NCBI GenBank assembly: GCA_003611805.1 | Contig: RAYM01000039.1 | Span: 1 to 64,000, forward strand | DNA length: 64,000 bases | Origin: a bacterium 1xD42-87 | GTDB lineage: Bacteria; Bacillota; Clostridia; Lachnospirales; Lachnospiraceae | Reading direction: 5' to 3' | Shown here: positions 33,721-43,257 of the stretch, one piece after another | How positions within the stretch are numbered: position 1 is the stretch's first letter | Layout: each line of letters opens with the position of its first letter | The notes under the pieces: model-generated | Database searches by the model: none | What the model was told of the DNA's origin: nothing | The model's input: only the letters and a program-made list of their open reading frames with translations | Translations under genes and position numbers: made by a program

Positions 33721-34944
33721 ATGAAAATTATAGAGGGCGGCGTGACTGCGGCGGCGGGTTTTGAGGCGGCCGGGGTGGAAGCGTCGATCAAATATCAGAA
33801 CAGAAAGGATATGGCGCTGATTTACAGCCAGGAGCCCTGCCGCACGGCGGGGGTATTCACCGGCAATGTGGTAAAGGCTGCGCCTGTTTTGTGGGACAGG
33901 GAGATTGTGGCGCATTCCCCTTACGCGCAGGCAGTTGTGGTCAACGCTGGCATCGCCAACGCGTGCACGGGAAAGCAGGGATATGAGTGCTGCAGACAGA
34001 CGGCAGAAAAGGCGGCGGAGGCGCTCGGGGTTCCGCTCGACGCCGTTCTCGTGGCTTCCACGGGAGTAATCGGATGGCAGATTCCCGTGGAAAAGATTGC
34101 GGCGGGTGTGGACAGGCTGGTGCAGACAAAAGCGCATACGCCTGAGGCAGGGCTTGCGGCCGTGGAGGCGATCATGACCACGGACACGAAGCCGAAACAG
34201 GCGGCGGTACAGATTGAAATTGGAGGAAAGACAGTGACCGTGGGCGGCATGTGCAAAGGCTCCGGCATGATTCATCCGAATATGAGCACCATGTTGGGCT
34301 TTATCACGACGGATCTCGCGATTTCCAAAGAGCTTTTGCAGGAAGCGCTCAGCGAGGACGTGGAGGACACTTTCAATATGATTTCCGTTGACGGAGACAC
34401 TTCCACCAACGATACGCTGGTCGTGATGGCGAACGGTCTTGCGGGCAATGCCGAGATCACGGAGCGGAATGCGGACTACGATAAATTCAGGGAAGCCTTA
34501 CATTATATAGATGAGACGCTGGCAAAAAAGATGGCAGGGGACGGAGAGGGCGCGACCGCCCTGTTTGAGACAAAAGTCATCCATGCGGCGACGAAGGAGG
34601 AGGCGCGGACTTTATGCAAATCCGTGGTCTGCTCCAGCCTGACCAAGGCGATGATCTATGGACATGATGCCAATGTGGGGCGGATTATGTGCGCCCTCGG
34701 CTATGCGGGCGTGGATTTTGACCCGGAGCAGGTGGATCTCTACTGTGAGGCTGCCGGAAGCCGTATGCAGATCTGCAAAAACGGCATGCTGACAGACTAT
34801 GATGAGGCGGAGGCGACCAGACTCCTTTCCGCCCCCGAGGTCAGCGTGATTGTGGACATGCACAGAGGCGAAGCGGAAGCCGCGGCGTGGGGCTGCGACC
34901 TGACCCACGAGTACGTTAATATCAATGCGGATTATCGGAGCTGA
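33721..34944 (+). CDS. argJ: Bifunctional glutamate N-acetyltransferase/ornithine acetyltransferase
   Basis: 407 residues. ArgJ recycles the acetyl group from N-acetylornithine to glutamate and in many Firmicutes also makes acetylglutamate from acetyl-CoA. The precursor cleaves itself before the nucleophilic threonine in KGSGMIHPNMSTMLGF (T in NMSTML). Other family segments: VVNAGIANACTGKQG, LVASTGVIGWQIP, SVDGDTSTNDT. ATG at 33721 after AGAGGA. First gene of argJ-argB-argD; preceded by structured element B. A cyclic pathway is implied, so no argA/argE is needed. Confidence 0.96.
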   Translation: MKIIEGGVTAAAGFEAAGVEASIKYQNRKDMALIYSQEPCRTAGVFTGNVVKAAPVLWDREIVAHSPYAQAVVVNAGIANACTGKQGYECCRQTAEKAAEALGVPLDAVLVASTGVIGWQIPVEKIAAGVDRLVQTKAHTPEAGLAAVEAIMTTDTKPKQAAVQIEIGGKTVTVGGMCKGSGMIHPNMSTMLGFITTDLAISKELLQEALSEDVEDTFNMISVDGDTSTNDTLVVMANGLAGNAEITERNADYDKFREALHYIDETLAKKMAGDGEGATALFETKVIHAATKEEARTLCKSVVCSSLTKAMIYGHDANVGRIMCALGYAGVDFDPEQVDLYCEAAGSRMQICKNGMLTDYDEAEATRLLSAPEVSVIVDMHRGEAEAAAWGCDLTHEYVNINADYRS

Positions 34945-35030
34945 CAGCGCCTGCGTATGGAGACAGGAAAGAGACACAAAGGTTAACATAACATATAAAC
35001 GATGAAAAGCAAACAGAGGGAAGACGTAAT

Positions 35031-35927
35031 ATGGAACAGCAGGAAATGGACAAAATTCTGGCGAAGGCGGAGGTCTTAATCGAGGCGCTTCCCTATATCC
35101 AGAAATTCAACAGAAAAATTATTGTGGTCAAATACGGCGGCAGCGCCATGAGCAATGAGGAGCTGCAGAGAAACGTCGTCAAGGACGTGACGCTTTTAAA
35201 GCTGGTTGGTTTTAAGCCGATTATCGTCCACGGCGGCGGCAAGGAGATCAGCCGCTGGGTCGGCAAGATCGGCAAAGAGGCGAAGTTTGTGAACGGGCTG
35301 CGCGTGACGGATGAGGAGACCATGGAAATCGTGGAGATGGTTCTTAACAAGGTCAATAAAAATCTTGTCAGGATGGTGGAAGAACTGGGCGTGAAGGCGG
35401 TCGGCATCAGCGGCAAGGATGCGGGGCTGTTACAGTGTAAGAAGAGATACTCTGACGGCGAGGATATCGGTTTTGTTGGTGAGATCTGCGGCGTGGAGCC
35501 GAAGGTGCTCTACGATCTTCTGGAGAAAGATTTCCTGCCCATCGTGGCGCCTATCGGACTGGACGACCAGTTTATGACTTACAATATCAATGCGGACGAC
35601 GCGGCGTGCGCGATTGCGAAGGCGGTGGGCGCGGACAAGCTGGTGTTCCTGACGGATATCGAAGGTCTCTACAAGGATATCAATGACAAGTCCAGCTTTA
35701 TCTCAAGACTGACAGCCACACAGGCGGAGGAGCTGATTGACAGCGGCTGTATCGGCGGCGGTATGCTCCCGAAGCTGGGAAACTGTACGGACGCCATCAG
35801 GGAGGGCGTAAACCGGGTGCATATTCTGGACGGGCGTATTGCGCACTGCCTGCTTCTGGAAATCTTTACCGATCACGGTATCGGCACGGCAATTATTGCG
35901 GACCGGGACAAAGAAACGATGACATAA
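35031..35927 (+). CDS. argB: Acetylglutamate kinase
   Basis: 298 residues; ATG at 35031 after GGGAAGACG. Phosphorylates N-acetylglutamate, the usual feedback-controlled step. VVKYGGSAM is the N-terminal phosphate loop, VHGGGKEIS the substrate loop, [16 protein letters not shown] and FLTDIEGLY the nucleotide part, IGGGMLPKL the C-terminal signature. An N-terminal helix of about 25 residues ([18 protein letters not shown]) is the kind linked to arginine-sensitive hexameric enzymes, so feedback by arginine is likely. Confidence 0.97.
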   Translation: MEQQEMDKILAKAEVLIEALPYIQKFNRKIIVVKYGGSAMSNEELQRNVVKDVTLLKLVGFKPIIVHGGGKEISRWVGKIGKEAKFVNGLRVTDEETMEIVEMVLNKVNKNLVRMVEELGVKAVGISGKDAGLLQCKKRYSDGEDIGFVGEICGVEPKVLYDLLEKDFLPIVAPIGLDDQFMTYNINADDAACAIAKAVGADKLVFLTDIEGLYKDINDKSSFISRLTATQAEELIDSGCIGGGMLPKLGNCTDAIREGVNRVHILDGRIAHCLLLEIFTDHGIGTAIIADRDKETMT

Positions 35928-35953
35928 ATATGTATGGAAAGAAGGCAGAAAAC

Positions 35954-37168
35954 ATGAGCGCAGAAATGCAAAGATATATAGACGAGGCGGAGCAGGCGCT
36001 GCTTCACACATACAATCGTTATCAGGTGGTGTTCGACAGGGGAGAGGGCGTGTACCTCTACGATATGGACGGGAAAAAATATCTGGATTTTGTGTCGGGC
36101 ATCGCAGTGTTTGCGCTGGGCTATCACAATGAGGCGTACAACGACGCGCTGAAAAGCCAGATTGACAAGATCATCCATACCTCGAACTACTATTACAATG
36201 CACCCGCCATTGAGGCGGCGAAAAAACTGAAAGAGATTTCCGGCATGGACCGGGTTTTCTTTACGAACAGCGGTGCGGAGGCGATAGAGGGAGCCATCAA
36301 AACGGCGCGCAAGTATGCCTATCTGAAGGACGGGAAAACGGACCATGAGATCATTGCCATGAACCACTCCTTCCACGGGCGCACCATGGGCGCGCTCTCT
36401 GTGACGGGAAATCCGCATTACAGGGAGGCTTTTGAGCCGATGATCGGCAACATCCGTTTCGCCGAGCTGAACGATTTTGACAGTGTGATGGCGCAGGTGA
36501 ATGACAAAACCTGTGCGATTCTTTTTGAGACCGTGCAGGGTGAGGGCGGCATCTATCCTGCCACGGAGGAATTTATGCGAAAAGTCAGGGCGCTCTGCGA
36601 CGAGAGGGATATCCTGATGATGCTGGATGAGATTCAGTGCGGCATGGGGCGCACCGGGACAATGTTCGCATGGCAGCGTTACGGTGTCAGGCCGGATGTG
36701 ATGACGACGGCGAAGGCGCTTGGCTGCGGTGTGCCTGTGGGCGCGTTTCTGATGACGGAGAAGGTCGGCGCTAACTCCCTTGTGGCCGGTGACCATGGAA
36801 CCACATACGGCGGCAATCCGCTTGCATGCGCGGCGGTCAGCAAAGTGATCGATCTGTTTGAAGAGCAGGACGTGCTCGCCAACGTAAACAGGGTGGGCGC
36901 GTATCTGGAGAAGCGTCTCAATGAACTTGCCGCGGAGTTTTCCTGTGTGGAGACAAGGCGTGGCGCAGGTCTGATGCAGGGGCTTGTATTCGGCTGCTCT
37001 GTGGGAGATATCATCACGGAGGCGATGGAGAGAGGGCTTGTTCTGATCAATGCGGGGACGGACATTATCCGTTTCGTGCCCTCCCTTGTCATCACGGAAG
37101 AAAATGTGGACGATATGATAACGATCCTGCGCGAAAGCATTTTGCATATAAAAGGAGAGCGGAATTGA
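35954..37168 (+). CDS. argD: Acetylornithine aminotransferase
   Basis: 404 residues from ATG at 35954 (AAGAAGG 8 nt upstream); an ATG at 35930 lies before the ribosome site. PLP enzyme of class III: substrate loop SGIAVFALGY, FTNSGAEAIEGAIKTAR, HSFHGRTMGALS, MLDEIQCGMGRTG and the Schiff-base lysine in TTAKALGCGVPVGAF. Converts N-acetylglutamate semialdehyde to N-acetylornithine. The stop overlaps the TTG start of the following solute-binding protein gene (TTGA). Confidence 0.96.
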   Translation: MSAEMQRYIDEAEQALLHTYNRYQVVFDRGEGVYLYDMDGKKYLDFVSGIAVFALGYHNEAYNDALKSQIDKIIHTSNYYYNAPAIEAAKKLKEISGMDRVFFTNSGAEAIEGAIKTARKYAYLKDGKTDHEIIAMNHSFHGRTMGALSVTGNPHYREAFEPMIGNIRFAELNDFDSVMAQVNDKTCAILFETVQGEGGIYPATEEFMRKVRALCDERDILMMLDEIQCGMGRTGTMFAWQRYGVRPDVMTTAKALGCGVPVGAFLMTEKVGANSLVAGDHGTTYGGNPLACAAVSKVIDLFEEQDVLANVNRVGAYLEKRLNELAAEFSCVETRRGAGLMQGLVFGCSVGDIITEAMERGLVLINAGTDIIRFVPSLVITEENVDDMITILRESILHIKGERN

Positions 37169-38676
37169 CATTTAAGAAAAGATTACTTATGATCCTCGTC
37201 CTCGCCCTGGCTGCGGGCGGTCTTTACGGGGCGGGAAGGCTCGGTATGGCTGTCCTTCCGAGGGAGGAAGAAGAGACGGAGGAGGATTTTTTGTTTAAAC
37301 ACCGGGAAACCCTGTATCTGTGGTATGCGGATGAGGGGCTTACGGACTATTTGAATGGCGTGGCAGTTTCCTACAGTGAATATCAGGACGAAGTGCGCGT
37401 GATTCCGGTGTATACGCAGGGACTGGAGTATCTGGAGACGATCAATCAGGCGTCCCTGCAGGGGGAGGAAGTGCCTGATCTGTATATTGTCAGCAACGAC
37501 GCTTTGGAAAAAGCGTATCTGGCGGGTCTCGCCTGCGAGGTAAATCTGCCGGAGGGTGTGTTGTCCATGGAGGAAATGCTGCCGAAGACGGCGGTGCGGG
37601 CGGTGACATACCATGACAGGCAGATCGGTTATCCCTTCTATTATGAGACGAGCTGCCTCCTCTATAACAGAACGTATCTGGAAGAATGGGCAAAAGAGCA
37701 AATTGTTGCTGAGCGGGATCAGGCGGCGGCGGAGGATGCACAGGAGCAGGCTGACAGCGGTGAGGTTGAGGAGGAGATTCAGGAGTCGCACGAGGAGCAG
37801 GAGGTTTCCGCAGAAGAGATCGAGGCAAAAATCGAGGAGGCAATTCCTGAGACGATAGATGAAATTCTGTCTTTTGCGGACGTTTACGACGCGCCGGAGC
37901 AGGTGGAGGCGGTCTTCAAATGGGATGTATCGGATATCTTTTATAATTATTTTATTGTGGGTAACTATATTGATGTGGGCGGCGTAAACGGCGACAATGC
38001 GGATTCTATCGCGATCTACAATGAAAACGCGATTCGCGCGCTCCGGGTGTATCAGAATCTGAACCAGTTTTTCTCCATAGATACGAAGGAAATCAGTTAC
38101 GACGGCGTTCTGCAGGATTTTCTGGACGGAAAGATCGTTTACACGGTGGCGACGACGGACGCGCTCTCGAAACTTGAGAAAGCGCGTGATGCGGGGGAGT
38201 TTTCCTATGAGTATGGTGTGACCAGGGTGCCGGATGTGAGCGAAGAGCTTGGCTCAGCATCCCTTTCCGTGACACAGTGTGTCGGTGTCAACGGTTATTC
38301 CACGAAGAAGGAGATGGCAAACGATTTCGCGGTGTATCTGACGCAGTACAATACGCAGGAACTTTATGCGAGGACGGGAAAACTGCCTGTGTATTGCGAC
38401 GGGAATACTTACGATGACCCGAACGCGGCGGCGTTTCTGGAGGAATACGCAAGGTCCGTTCCGATACCGAAGATGATAGAGACCAGCAATTTCTGGGTGC
38501 AGCTTGAGATTGCGTTTGCCAGAATCTGGGAGGGCGAGGACGCCAACGACGAACTGAGGTCGCTGTCCGAGCAGATTATGGGACAGGTGCTCGGAGAAGC
38601 TTACACGGAAGAATATATCGACGTGCCCGTTCCGGTGGAGGAGACGGAGGAAGAAGGAGAGCAGGAAACCGAATAA
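37165..38676 (+). CDS. Extracytoplasmic solute-binding-like protein with acidic insertion
   Basis: 503 residues; TTG at 37165 overlaps the argD stop, ribosome site GGAGAG 6 nt upstream. One N-terminal hydrophobic segment (LLMILVLALAAGGLYGAGRL) without a lipobox Cys. The body resembles maltose-type binding proteins (ETLYLWYADEGLTDYLNG; PDLYIVSNDALEKAY; VNGYSTKKEMANDFAVYLTQ). Residues about 181-228 are a Glu/Gln-rich insertion in the middle of the domain. No permease or ATPase genes are adjacent, so it may be an envelope protein built on a binding-protein fold rather than a transporter subunit. Confidence 0.75.
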   Translation: MTFKKRLLMILVLALAAGGLYGAGRLGMAVLPREEEETEEDFLFKHRETLYLWYADEGLTDYLNGVAVSYSEYQDEVRVIPVYTQGLEYLETINQASLQGEEVPDLYIVSNDALEKAYLAGLACEVNLPEGVLSMEEMLPKTAVRAVTYHDRQIGYPFYYETSCLLYNRTYLEEWAKEQIVAERDQAAAEDAQEQADSGEVEEEIQESHEEQEVSAEEIEAKIEEAIPETIDEILSFADVYDAPEQVEAVFKWDVSDIFYNYFIVGNYIDVGGVNGDNADSIAIYNENAIRALRVYQNLNQFFSIDTKEISYDGVLQDFLDGKIVYTVATTDALSKLEKARDAGEFSYEYGVTRVPDVSEELGSASLSVTQCVGVNGYSTKKEMANDFAVYLTQYNTQELYARTGKLPVYCDGNTYDDPNAAAFLEEYARSVPIPKMIETSNFWVQLEIAFARIWEGEDANDELRSLSEQIMGQVLGEAYTEEYIDVPVPVEETEEEGEQETE

Positions 38677-38702
38677 TTACCGACTGATATGGTCAACCTA
38701 AG

Positions 38703-38730
38703 ACAAGACGGGATAATCCGTCTTGTTTTT
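38703..38730 (+). terminator. Intrinsic terminator of the arg operon
   Basis: ACAAGACG-GGATAATC-CGTCTTGT followed by TTTTTC. Confidence 0.88.
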
Positions 38731-38765
38731 CTATAGTTGATATTTTTTTTGATCGGGAGGTAATT

Positions 38766-39197
38766 ATGTTAGGATTCTGGATCGCTATTTTATCCGGCGC
38801 GCTGATGAGCGTGCAGGGCGTCTTTAACACGCAGGTGACCAAACAGTCGGGCATCTGGGTGGCAAATGCTTTCGTGCAGTTTACGGCGCTTCTTGTCTGT
38901 TTGGCAGTCTGGCTTGCCACGGACCGCGCTTCCTTTGCTTCGCTTTTGGAGGTGGAGCCGAAATACATGCTGCTCGGCGGCGCAATCGGCACTTTTATCA
39001 CGTACACCGTGATTAAAAGTATGGAGCAGCTCGGTCCCGCGCGGTCAGTTATGTTTATCGTGGTATCTCAGCTCATTATCGCTTATGTCATTGAAGTTTT
39101 CGGGCTTTTCGGGGTGGAAAAGCAGCCCCTTGAGATGAAAAAGGTGCTGGGCGCAGGCGTGATGATTGCGGGAATCGTTATTTTTAAGTGGACATAG
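38766..39197 (+). CDS. DMT superfamily transporter, DUF606/YdcZ type
   Basis: 143 residues, five hydrophobic segments; ATG at 38766 after CGGGAGG. ILSGALMSVQGVFNTQVTKQ at the start and LGGAIGTFITYTVIKSMEQL and GPARSVMFIVVSQLI are typical of the half-size YdcZ-type proteins that act as dimers. Substrate unknown. Stands alone after the arg operon terminator. Confidence 0.88.
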   Translation: MLGFWIAILSGALMSVQGVFNTQVTKQSGIWVANAFVQFTALLVCLAVWLATDRASFASLLEVEPKYMLLGGAIGTFITYTVIKSMEQLGPARSVMFIVVSQLIIAYVIEVFGLFGVEKQPLEMKKVLGAGVMIAGIVIFKWT

Positions 39198-39282
39198 ACG
39201 GAGATTTATCTTACAATAAAAATACAGCGCATAGCGGGAAACCTCCCAGAGGGCGAAGAAGCCCGGAAGGGAGACTATGCAG

Positions 39283-40113
39283 ATGAAAAAAGGGAAAAGA
39301 CAGAGGGACGACAGGAGACGGCAGGCGGGCTTGGTGTTCGCCCTGCTGTTGTTGTGTGGCTGTACGAAGAAGGAAGAACTCCTTTTTTTGAACGGGGAGA
39401 ACGCGGCAGAGATGCCGGAAGATCGGTCTGTTTATTCGGAAGACATCGGAGGACAGGCGGCTTCGGGGACGGAAGCCGGGAGCGGTACGGCGGATGAGAG
39501 ACGGCATCTGCAGGATGGCGAAAGCCAGGGAGCTGAGGCGGTCTTTACATCAGCGCCTGTACAGGCGGATGCCCAGGCAGAAAATCCCGGTGTGATTTAT
39601 GTCCATGTCTGCGGGGCGGTTGTAAAGCCAGGCGTCTATGAGTTGGCGGCGGGGAGTCGTGTGTACGAGGCGGTGGAGCAGGCGGGCGGCTTTGCGGAGA
39701 ATGCAGAGAAAAATTATGTAAACCAAGCGCAGGTTCTGGAGGACGGTGTGAAACTGGTGATTCCCACGCAGGAGGAGGCGGCAGCCGCGGAGCGGGAGGC
39801 GGCTCTGACAGCGGGAAAGGCGCAGGACAATGCGGGGAAAGAGATCGGCATTGTGGGCGGTGCATCCCCGGGAGGACAAAATGTCGGAGCGGGCGCAGAA
39901 AAAGGCGCGCCGTCGGATGGAAGGATCAACATTAACACCGCGTCGGAAGCCGAGCTTTGCGAAATTCCGGGCATCGGCGCGACAAGGGCGGCAGCGATAG
40001 CAGCTTACAGGGAATCCCATGGCGCCTTTGGAAAGCCGGAAGACATTATGAAAGTAAACGGCATTAAAGAAGGCACGTATGAGAAAATAAAGGACAGCAT
40101 CAGTGTAAACTAG
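39283..40113 (+). CDS. comEA: ComEA-type competence protein, lipoprotein form
   Basis: 276 residues; ATG at 39283 is 9 nt after GGAAGGGAG. Signal sequence with lipobox-like LLLLCGC (Cys27). After a variable Glu/Gly-rich region comes an SLBB domain (IYVHVCGAVVKPGVYELAAG) and, at the C-terminus, the double helix-hairpin-helix (ININTASEAELCEIPGIGAT, AIAAYRESHGAF, IMKVNGIKEGTYEKIK) that binds incoming double-stranded DNA. ComEC lies 3 kb downstream in the same orientation, with a two-component system between. Confidence 0.92.
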   Translation: MKKGKRQRDDRRRQAGLVFALLLLCGCTKKEELLFLNGENAAEMPEDRSVYSEDIGGQAASGTEAGSGTADERRHLQDGESQGAEAVFTSAPVQADAQAENPGVIYVHVCGAVVKPGVYELAAGSRVYEAVEQAGGFAENAEKNYVNQAQVLEDGVKLVIPTQEEAAAAEREAALTAGKAQDNAGKEIGIVGGASPGGQNVGAGAEKGAPSDGRININTASEAELCEIPGIGATRAAAIAAYRESHGAFGKPEDIMKVNGIKEGTYEKIKDSISVN

Positions 40114-40135
40114 AAAGAAAGACAGGGCAGGGAGT

Positions 40136-40825
40136 ATGGCACAGAGAGTTTTGGTAGTGGATGATGAAAAATTGATCGTGAAAGGGATTCGGTTCAGTCT
40201 GGAGCAGGACGGTATGGAAGTGGACTGTGCCTACGATGGGGAAGAAGCCCTGAAACTGGCGGAGGAGAACGCATATGACATGATCCTTCTCGACGTCATG
40301 CTGCCGAAAATGACAGGCTTTGAGGTGTGCCAGCAGATCCGAGGTTTTTCCAATGTGCCGATCGTCATGCTGACGGCAAAGGGTGACGATATGGATAAGA
40401 TTCTGGGGCTTGACTACGGCGCAGACGACTATATCACGAAGCCTTTTAACATTTTGGAGGTAAAGGCAAGGATTAAGGCGATTATGCGCAGGACGAACCG
40501 CCAGACGACGGAGAAAAAAGAGTCGGTTAAGACAGTGGAGCGGGGCGACATGCGCCTTGACTGCGAGAGCAGGAGGGTGTACATCAAGGATCGGGAGATC
40601 AATCTGACGGCAAAGGAGTTCGAGGTGCTGGAGCTTCTGATGCGCAACGCCGGAAAGGTGTACGGCAGGGAAGAACTCCTGAAGCTGGTCTGGGGAAACG
40701 ATTATCCTGGTGATGTGCGGACTGTGGACGTACATATCAGGAGGCTGCGCGAAAAAATAGAGGAAGTGCCCGGAGAACCCGCGTATGTGCGGACGAAGTG
40801 GGGCGTTGGATACTACTTTGCTTAA
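40136..40825 (+). CDS. OmpR/PhoB family response regulator
   Basis: 229 residues; ATG at 40136 after AGGGAG. Receiver acidic pair VVDDEKL, phospho-Asp MILLDVMLPKM, Lys ITKPFNILEVKARI. Winged helix: LTAKEFEVLELLM, YGREELLKLVWGNDY, VRTVDVHIRRLREKI. Close to WalR/PhoP types. Overlaps the kinase gene, which is in a different frame. Confidence 0.95.
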   Translation: MAQRVLVVDDEKLIVKGIRFSLEQDGMEVDCAYDGEEALKLAEENAYDMILLDVMLPKMTGFEVCQQIRGFSNVPIVMLTAKGDDMDKILGLDYGADDYITKPFNILEVKARIKAIMRRTNRQTTEKKESVKTVERGDMRLDCESRRVYIKDREINLTAKEFEVLELLMRNAGKVYGREELLKLVWGNDYPGDVRTVDVHIRRLREKIEEVPGEPAYVRTKWGVGYYFA

Positions 40826-42287
40826 ATTACATTTACGTCAAATTTCATTCTTAAAGAGCCTGAAGGGGCGCATTTTTCTGATTTTGCTCATTGTCGGGCT
40901 GATTCCATGCTTTATCATGCGCTATGCGATCCTGCAGAATTATGAACAGCGGGCGGTAAATGTCAGAACTTCTGACATTTCCACCCAGGTCAGGATTCTG
41001 GCAAATCATCTGATTACCTACCATTATCTGCAGGATACTTCCTCCGAAGTTATCAATGCGGAGCTGGAACAGCTCTCGAATCTGTATGACGGCCGTGTGC
41101 TTGTCATCAACGCGGATCTTCGGATCGTGAAGGACACTTATGGCATCAGCGAGGGAAAGACCATCATCTCGGAGGAGGTCATCCGCTGCCTGCGCGGTGA
41201 GAGCGCCAACAGGTACGACAGGGACAACGGCTATATCGAGATGACCATACCCATCACGGAGACGCTTGCGGCGGACCTGCCGGTGGGGGCGGGGGAACGC
41301 ATTGATCTGGTGCGGGGCGTGATGCTGGTGAGCGCATCCAACGACAGCATTATTGCGACCATGGATATATTGAACCGGCAGGCGGTGGTGATCATGTCCA
41401 TCGTGGGTGTGATGATTTTCGTGCTGGCGCTTCTGGTGTCCAAGTTCCTGTTCGCTCCCTTTAAAAAGATGATAGCGGCCTTAGACCAGGTGCAGGAGGG
41501 TTATACCAACGACCCGATTTCCGTGAAGGACTGTCTGGAGACGGAACATATCGGCGACGCCTTTAACCGGGTGCTCGGGCGCATGAAGATGCTGGATGAT
41601 TCCAGACAGGAGTTTGTTTCGAACGTGTCCCATGAGCTGCGGACGCCGATTACCTCTATGAAGGTGCTGGCGGATTCCCTGATTACCCAGAAAGATGTGC
41701 CGTTAGAGGTATATCAGGAATTTATGACCGATATTGCGGAGGAGATAGAGCGGGAGGATAAGATCATCAACGATCTGCTCTCTCTCGTAAAGATGGACAG
41801 GACTTCGGCAGATCTGAATATCTCGGAGGTGGACATCAACGCGCTTGTGGAACTGATTATGAGACGGCTGCGCCCGATCGCCAAGCGCAGGGACGTGCAG
41901 CTTGTCTATGAGAGCCTGCGTCCCGTGACGGCGTCGGTGGACGAAGTGAAGCTAACGCTTGCGCTCTCCAATCTCGTGGAGAATGCGATCAAGTATAATA
42001 AGGAACACGGATTCGTGAAGGTGACGCTGGATGCCGACCACCAGTTTTTCACGGTGAAAGTGGAGGACTCCGGCGTGGGTATCCCGAAGGAAGCGCTTGA
42101 GCATATTTATGAGCGCTTTTACCGCGTGGATAAGTCCCGTTCCAGAGAGATCGGAGGGACGGGGCTCGGGCTTGCCATTACGAGGAGCGCCATTCTCATG
42201 CACAGAGGTTCGATCAAGGTGGCAAGCATTGAGGGCGAGGGAACCGATTTTACGGTAAAAATCCCTTTAAAATACATTGCGGTTTGA
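40818..42287 (+). CDS. HAMP-containing sensor histidine kinase
   Basis: About 489 residues; the start is uncertain. TTG at 40818 gives an N-terminus (LLKLHLRQISFLKSLKGRIF) close to related kinases; TTG at 40806 is also possible. Two membrane spans (about 19-37 and 195-218) enclose a 150-residue extracellular sensor domain; HAMP follows; H-box EFVSNVSHELRTPITSMK; N-box LVENAIKYNK; G1 DSGVGIPKEALEHIYERFYR; G2 GTGLGLAIT. WalK/PhoR-like. Its partner is the preceding regulator, and the next gene encodes a GerMN lipoprotein (stop overlaps its leader). Confidence 0.92.
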   Translation: MLKLHLRQISFLKSLKGRIFLILLIVGLIPCFIMRYAILQNYEQRAVNVRTSDISTQVRILANHLITYHYLQDTSSEVINAELEQLSNLYDGRVLVINADLRIVKDTYGISEGKTIISEEVIRCLRGESANRYDRDNGYIEMTIPITETLAADLPVGAGERIDLVRGVMLVSASNDSIIATMDILNRQAVVIMSIVGVMIFVLALLVSKFLFAPFKKMIAALDQVQEGYTNDPISVKDCLETEHIGDAFNRVLGRMKMLDDSRQEFVSNVSHELRTPITSMKVLADSLITQKDVPLEVYQEFMTDIAEEIEREDKIINDLLSLVKMDRTSADLNISEVDINALVELIMRRLRPIAKRRDVQLVYESLRPVTASVDEVKLTLALSNLVENAIKYNKEHGFVKVTLDADHQFFTVKVEDSGVGIPKEALEHIYERFYRVDKSRSREIGGTGLGLAITRSAILMHRGSIKVASIEGEGTDFTVKIPLKYIAV

Positions 42288-42301
42288 GGAGACGGATTTG
42301 T

Positions 42302-43234
42302 ATGAAAAAGGCGGGGCATCTTTTGTGGGCTGCAGTTCTGATGGCAGGGCTGCTGTTGCTTACGGCATGTGGGAACAGGCAGCAGGAGCAGGAAGGTACA
42401 GCTTATAAAATATATTATGTAAACAACGAGGAGACGAAGATTGTCGAGCGGGAGTATGTGAGCGGCACCACGGACGGAAGGCTTCTGATGGAGGAGCTTT
42501 TGGAGCAGCTGACACACATATCAGAAAAAATGGATTATGAAACGCTGCTCGGGAAAGAGATTTCGGTGGAGGGGCATACGCTGGACAACGGGCTGCTGAC
42601 GCTGGATTTTGGCGAAAGCTATCACAATCTGAAGGGGACGAGAGAGATTCTTGTGCGCGCCTCCATTGTGAGGACGCTGACGCAGATACCGGATGTGGAG
42701 CGCATGGCGTTTACGGTCAGGGGCGAGCAGCTGACGGATGCGGCGGGAGCAGCTGTCGGCGTGATGGCGGCGGACACCTTTATTGAGAATGCGGGCAATG
42801 AGATCAACGCTTATGAAAAGGTGGATTTGAAGCTTTACTTTGCGAATGAGACGGGGGACAGCCTGGTGGAGGAGAACCGCCGTAACGTCGTGTACAACAG
42901 CAATATTTCGCTGGAAAAGCTGGTGGTGGAGAAACTGGTGGAAGGACCGACGACCGAGGGGGCGTATCCAACCGTCAATCCGACCACAAAGATCGTGAGC
43001 GTTAACGTGAAAGATGGAACATGTTATGTAGATCTAAACAACGATTTTCTCAGCCAGCCCTACAATGTGGCGTCCGACGTGACCATTTACTCGATCACCA
43101 ACTCGCTGGTGGAACTGTCCAATGTGAACCGGGTGCAGATAAGCGTAAATGGCGAGTCAAATATTTCGTACCGGGAAAATATAAGCCTGAATAATGTATT
43201 TGAGAGGAATCTGGATATATTGGACCCGCACTAA
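42302..43234 (+). CDS. GerMN domain lipoprotein
   Basis: 310 residues; ATG at 42302 is 9 nt after AGGAGA. Signal peptide with lipobox LLLLTAC. Two GerMN repeats: first around YKIYYVNNEETKIVEREYV with GLLTLDFGESYHNL, second around LKLYFANETGDSLVEENRR with GTCYVDLNNDFLSQ. GerM proteins act at the cell envelope in sporulation or germination; in this operon, next to a WalRK-like system, a wall-associated sensing role similar to YycH/YycI is possible but inferred. Confidence 0.9.
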   Translation: MKKAGHLLWAAVLMAGLLLLTACGNRQQEQEGTAYKIYYVNNEETKIVEREYVSGTTDGRLLMEELLEQLTHISEKMDYETLLGKEISVEGHTLDNGLLTLDFGESYHNLKGTREILVRASIVRTLTQIPDVERMAFTVRGEQLTDAAGAAVGVMAADTFIENAGNEINAYEKVDLKLYFANETGDSLVEENRRNVVYNSNISLEKLVVEKLVEGPTTEGAYPTVNPTTKIVSVNVKDGTCYVDLNNDFLSQPYNVASDVTIYSITNSLVELSNVNRVQISVNGESNISYRENISLNNVFERNLDILDPH

Positions 43235-43257
43235 TTTAAAATATAAGGAGGATAACT

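Noticed and set aside
35873-37171. 432-codon open frame on the minus strand
   Set aside because: Exactly opposite argD, with a pyrimidine-biased, His/Arg-rich translation and no ribosome site; a shadow of a GC-biased gene.
40785-40817. Upstream in-frame start for the histidine kinase
   Set aside because: Lies deep inside the response regulator gene and has no ribosome site; TTG 40806 or 40818 fits better.
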